A stretch of DNA of 5,361 bases, from NCBI GenBank assembly GCA_947623795.1, contig CANQHS010000054.1, positions 1-5,361 of the forward strand. Direction: 5' to 3'. A program made the position numbers and the translations under genes. A model generated the notes under the pieces. The model was given only the letters and a program-made list of their open reading frames with translations, had not been told where the DNA came from and searched no databases. The stretch comes from an uncultured Clostridia bacterium (lineage in GTDB: Bacteria; Bacillota; Clostridia; Christensenellales; UBA1242). Positions 5,027 to 5,361 of this stretch are shown here, one piece after another (position 1 is the stretch's first letter; every line of letters starts with the position of its first letter).

Positions 5027-5361
5027 ATGTTTAGTATCGATTTAGGGTTAAAGTTTGGCAGCAATGAAATTATAATCTATAGAAAAGGCTTTGGCATAAT
5101 CGCAAAAGAGCCAGCTTATTTGGCTGTGCAAGAAAACGATGGCAAAATCAAAGTTAAAGCCACAGGCAAAGAGGCGGAAAAGTTGTTTTTGTCCAAATCC
5201 AGCAATGTCACTATCTACGAGCCTATCAAAAACAGCGAAATTGTAAATGAAAAAATGGCAGTTATTTTGATGAGCGAAATTTTAAAGCGAGTTATTAGCG
5301 ATAGATTCTTGCTAACTCGCCTTTCCGCTCTTGTTGCCGTCCCTTGTGCATTAAATCGCAA
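5027..5361 (+). CDS. Divergent MreB-like actin-family protein (3' truncated by window)
   Basis: The first 111 codons of a probable MreB/Mbl-family actin homologue, continuing past the right edge. Intact MreB (about 335 residues) forms membrane-associated filaments that guide cell-wall synthesis. Matches to the family are the KGFGIIAKEPAYLAV block (20-34; MreB KGKGIVLNEPSVVA), TGKEAEKL, NVTIYEPIKNSEIVNE (MreB NVxALRPMKDGVIADF) and LVAVPCALNR (MreB VCVPSGIT). The N-terminal phosphate-1 loop is unusual. An ungapped alignment of DLGLKFGSNEIII with MreB D-I-G-I-D-L-G-T-A-N-x-L puts Lys9 where the conserved Asp should be, and N-E where T-A-N is usual. The ATG is preceded by AAAGGGG (5015-5021), 5 bases away, and lies 12 bases after the upstream stop, so the genes are cotranscribed. 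The phosphate-2 and adenosine motifs lie outside the window. Confidence 0.8.
   Translation, partial: MFSIDLGLKFGSNEIIIYRKGFGIIAKEPAYLAVQENDGKIKVKATGKEAEKLFLSKSSNVTIYEPIKNSEIVNEKMAVILMSEILKRVISDRFLLTRLSALVAVPCALNR

Overview
The window looks like part of a low-GC Gram-positive (Firmicutes-type) chromosome. The main evidence is a minus-strand signal recognition particle RNA of the large Bacillus/Clostridium type, which carries an Alu domain as well as the GGAA-capped S domain. Supporting signs are AT-rich intergenic DNA, clear vegetative (sigma-A-like) TTGACA-17-TATAAT promoters, GGAG-type ribosome binding sites and the standard bacterial code (TGG for Trp, no in-frame TGA). I cannot name the genus. 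An uncultured gut-type clostridial or Bacilli lineage is only a guess from protein divergence and composition.

Layout: (1) Bases 1-222, minus strand: SRP RNA, running off the left edge at its 3' end, with its own promoter at 229-257. (2) Bases 258-362: a short AT-rich divergent promoter region, in which a near-palindrome overlaps the -35 box of the next gene. (3) Bases 363-932: an unrecognised 189-residue protein whose terminator stem begins before its stop codon. (4) Bases 1014-3282: a tightly packed three-gene operon. It encodes a protein with an N-terminal HEPN-like helical domain and two C-terminal CBS domains, a RlmI/RlmK-like SAM-dependent methyltransferase core, and a RluA-family pseudouridine synthase. 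(5) Bases 3283-3447: a spacer of extremely low GC (about 11% over 3283-3440). (6) Bases 3448-5361: a new transcription unit with a degenerate Ppx/GppA-like protein followed 12 bases later by a divergent MreB-like protein cut by the right edge.

How the genes fit together: the middle operon pairs two probable RNA-modifying enzymes with a possible nucleotide-sensing HEPN/CBS protein, so an RNA or ribosome-related role is plausible. The last two genes both belong to the actin/Hsp70/sugar-kinase (ASKHA) fold superfamily. Both appear to have lost canonical nucleotide- or phosphate-binding residues. In the Ppx-like protein the two signature aspartates are Gln8 and Lys134 and the HD pair is absent. 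In the MreB-like protein the phosphate-1 aspartate aligns with Lys9. The pair may be a non-catalytic, possibly structural, ASKHA module, and this is the most interesting observation in the window. No mobile element, CRISPR array, tRNA or phage gene was seen.
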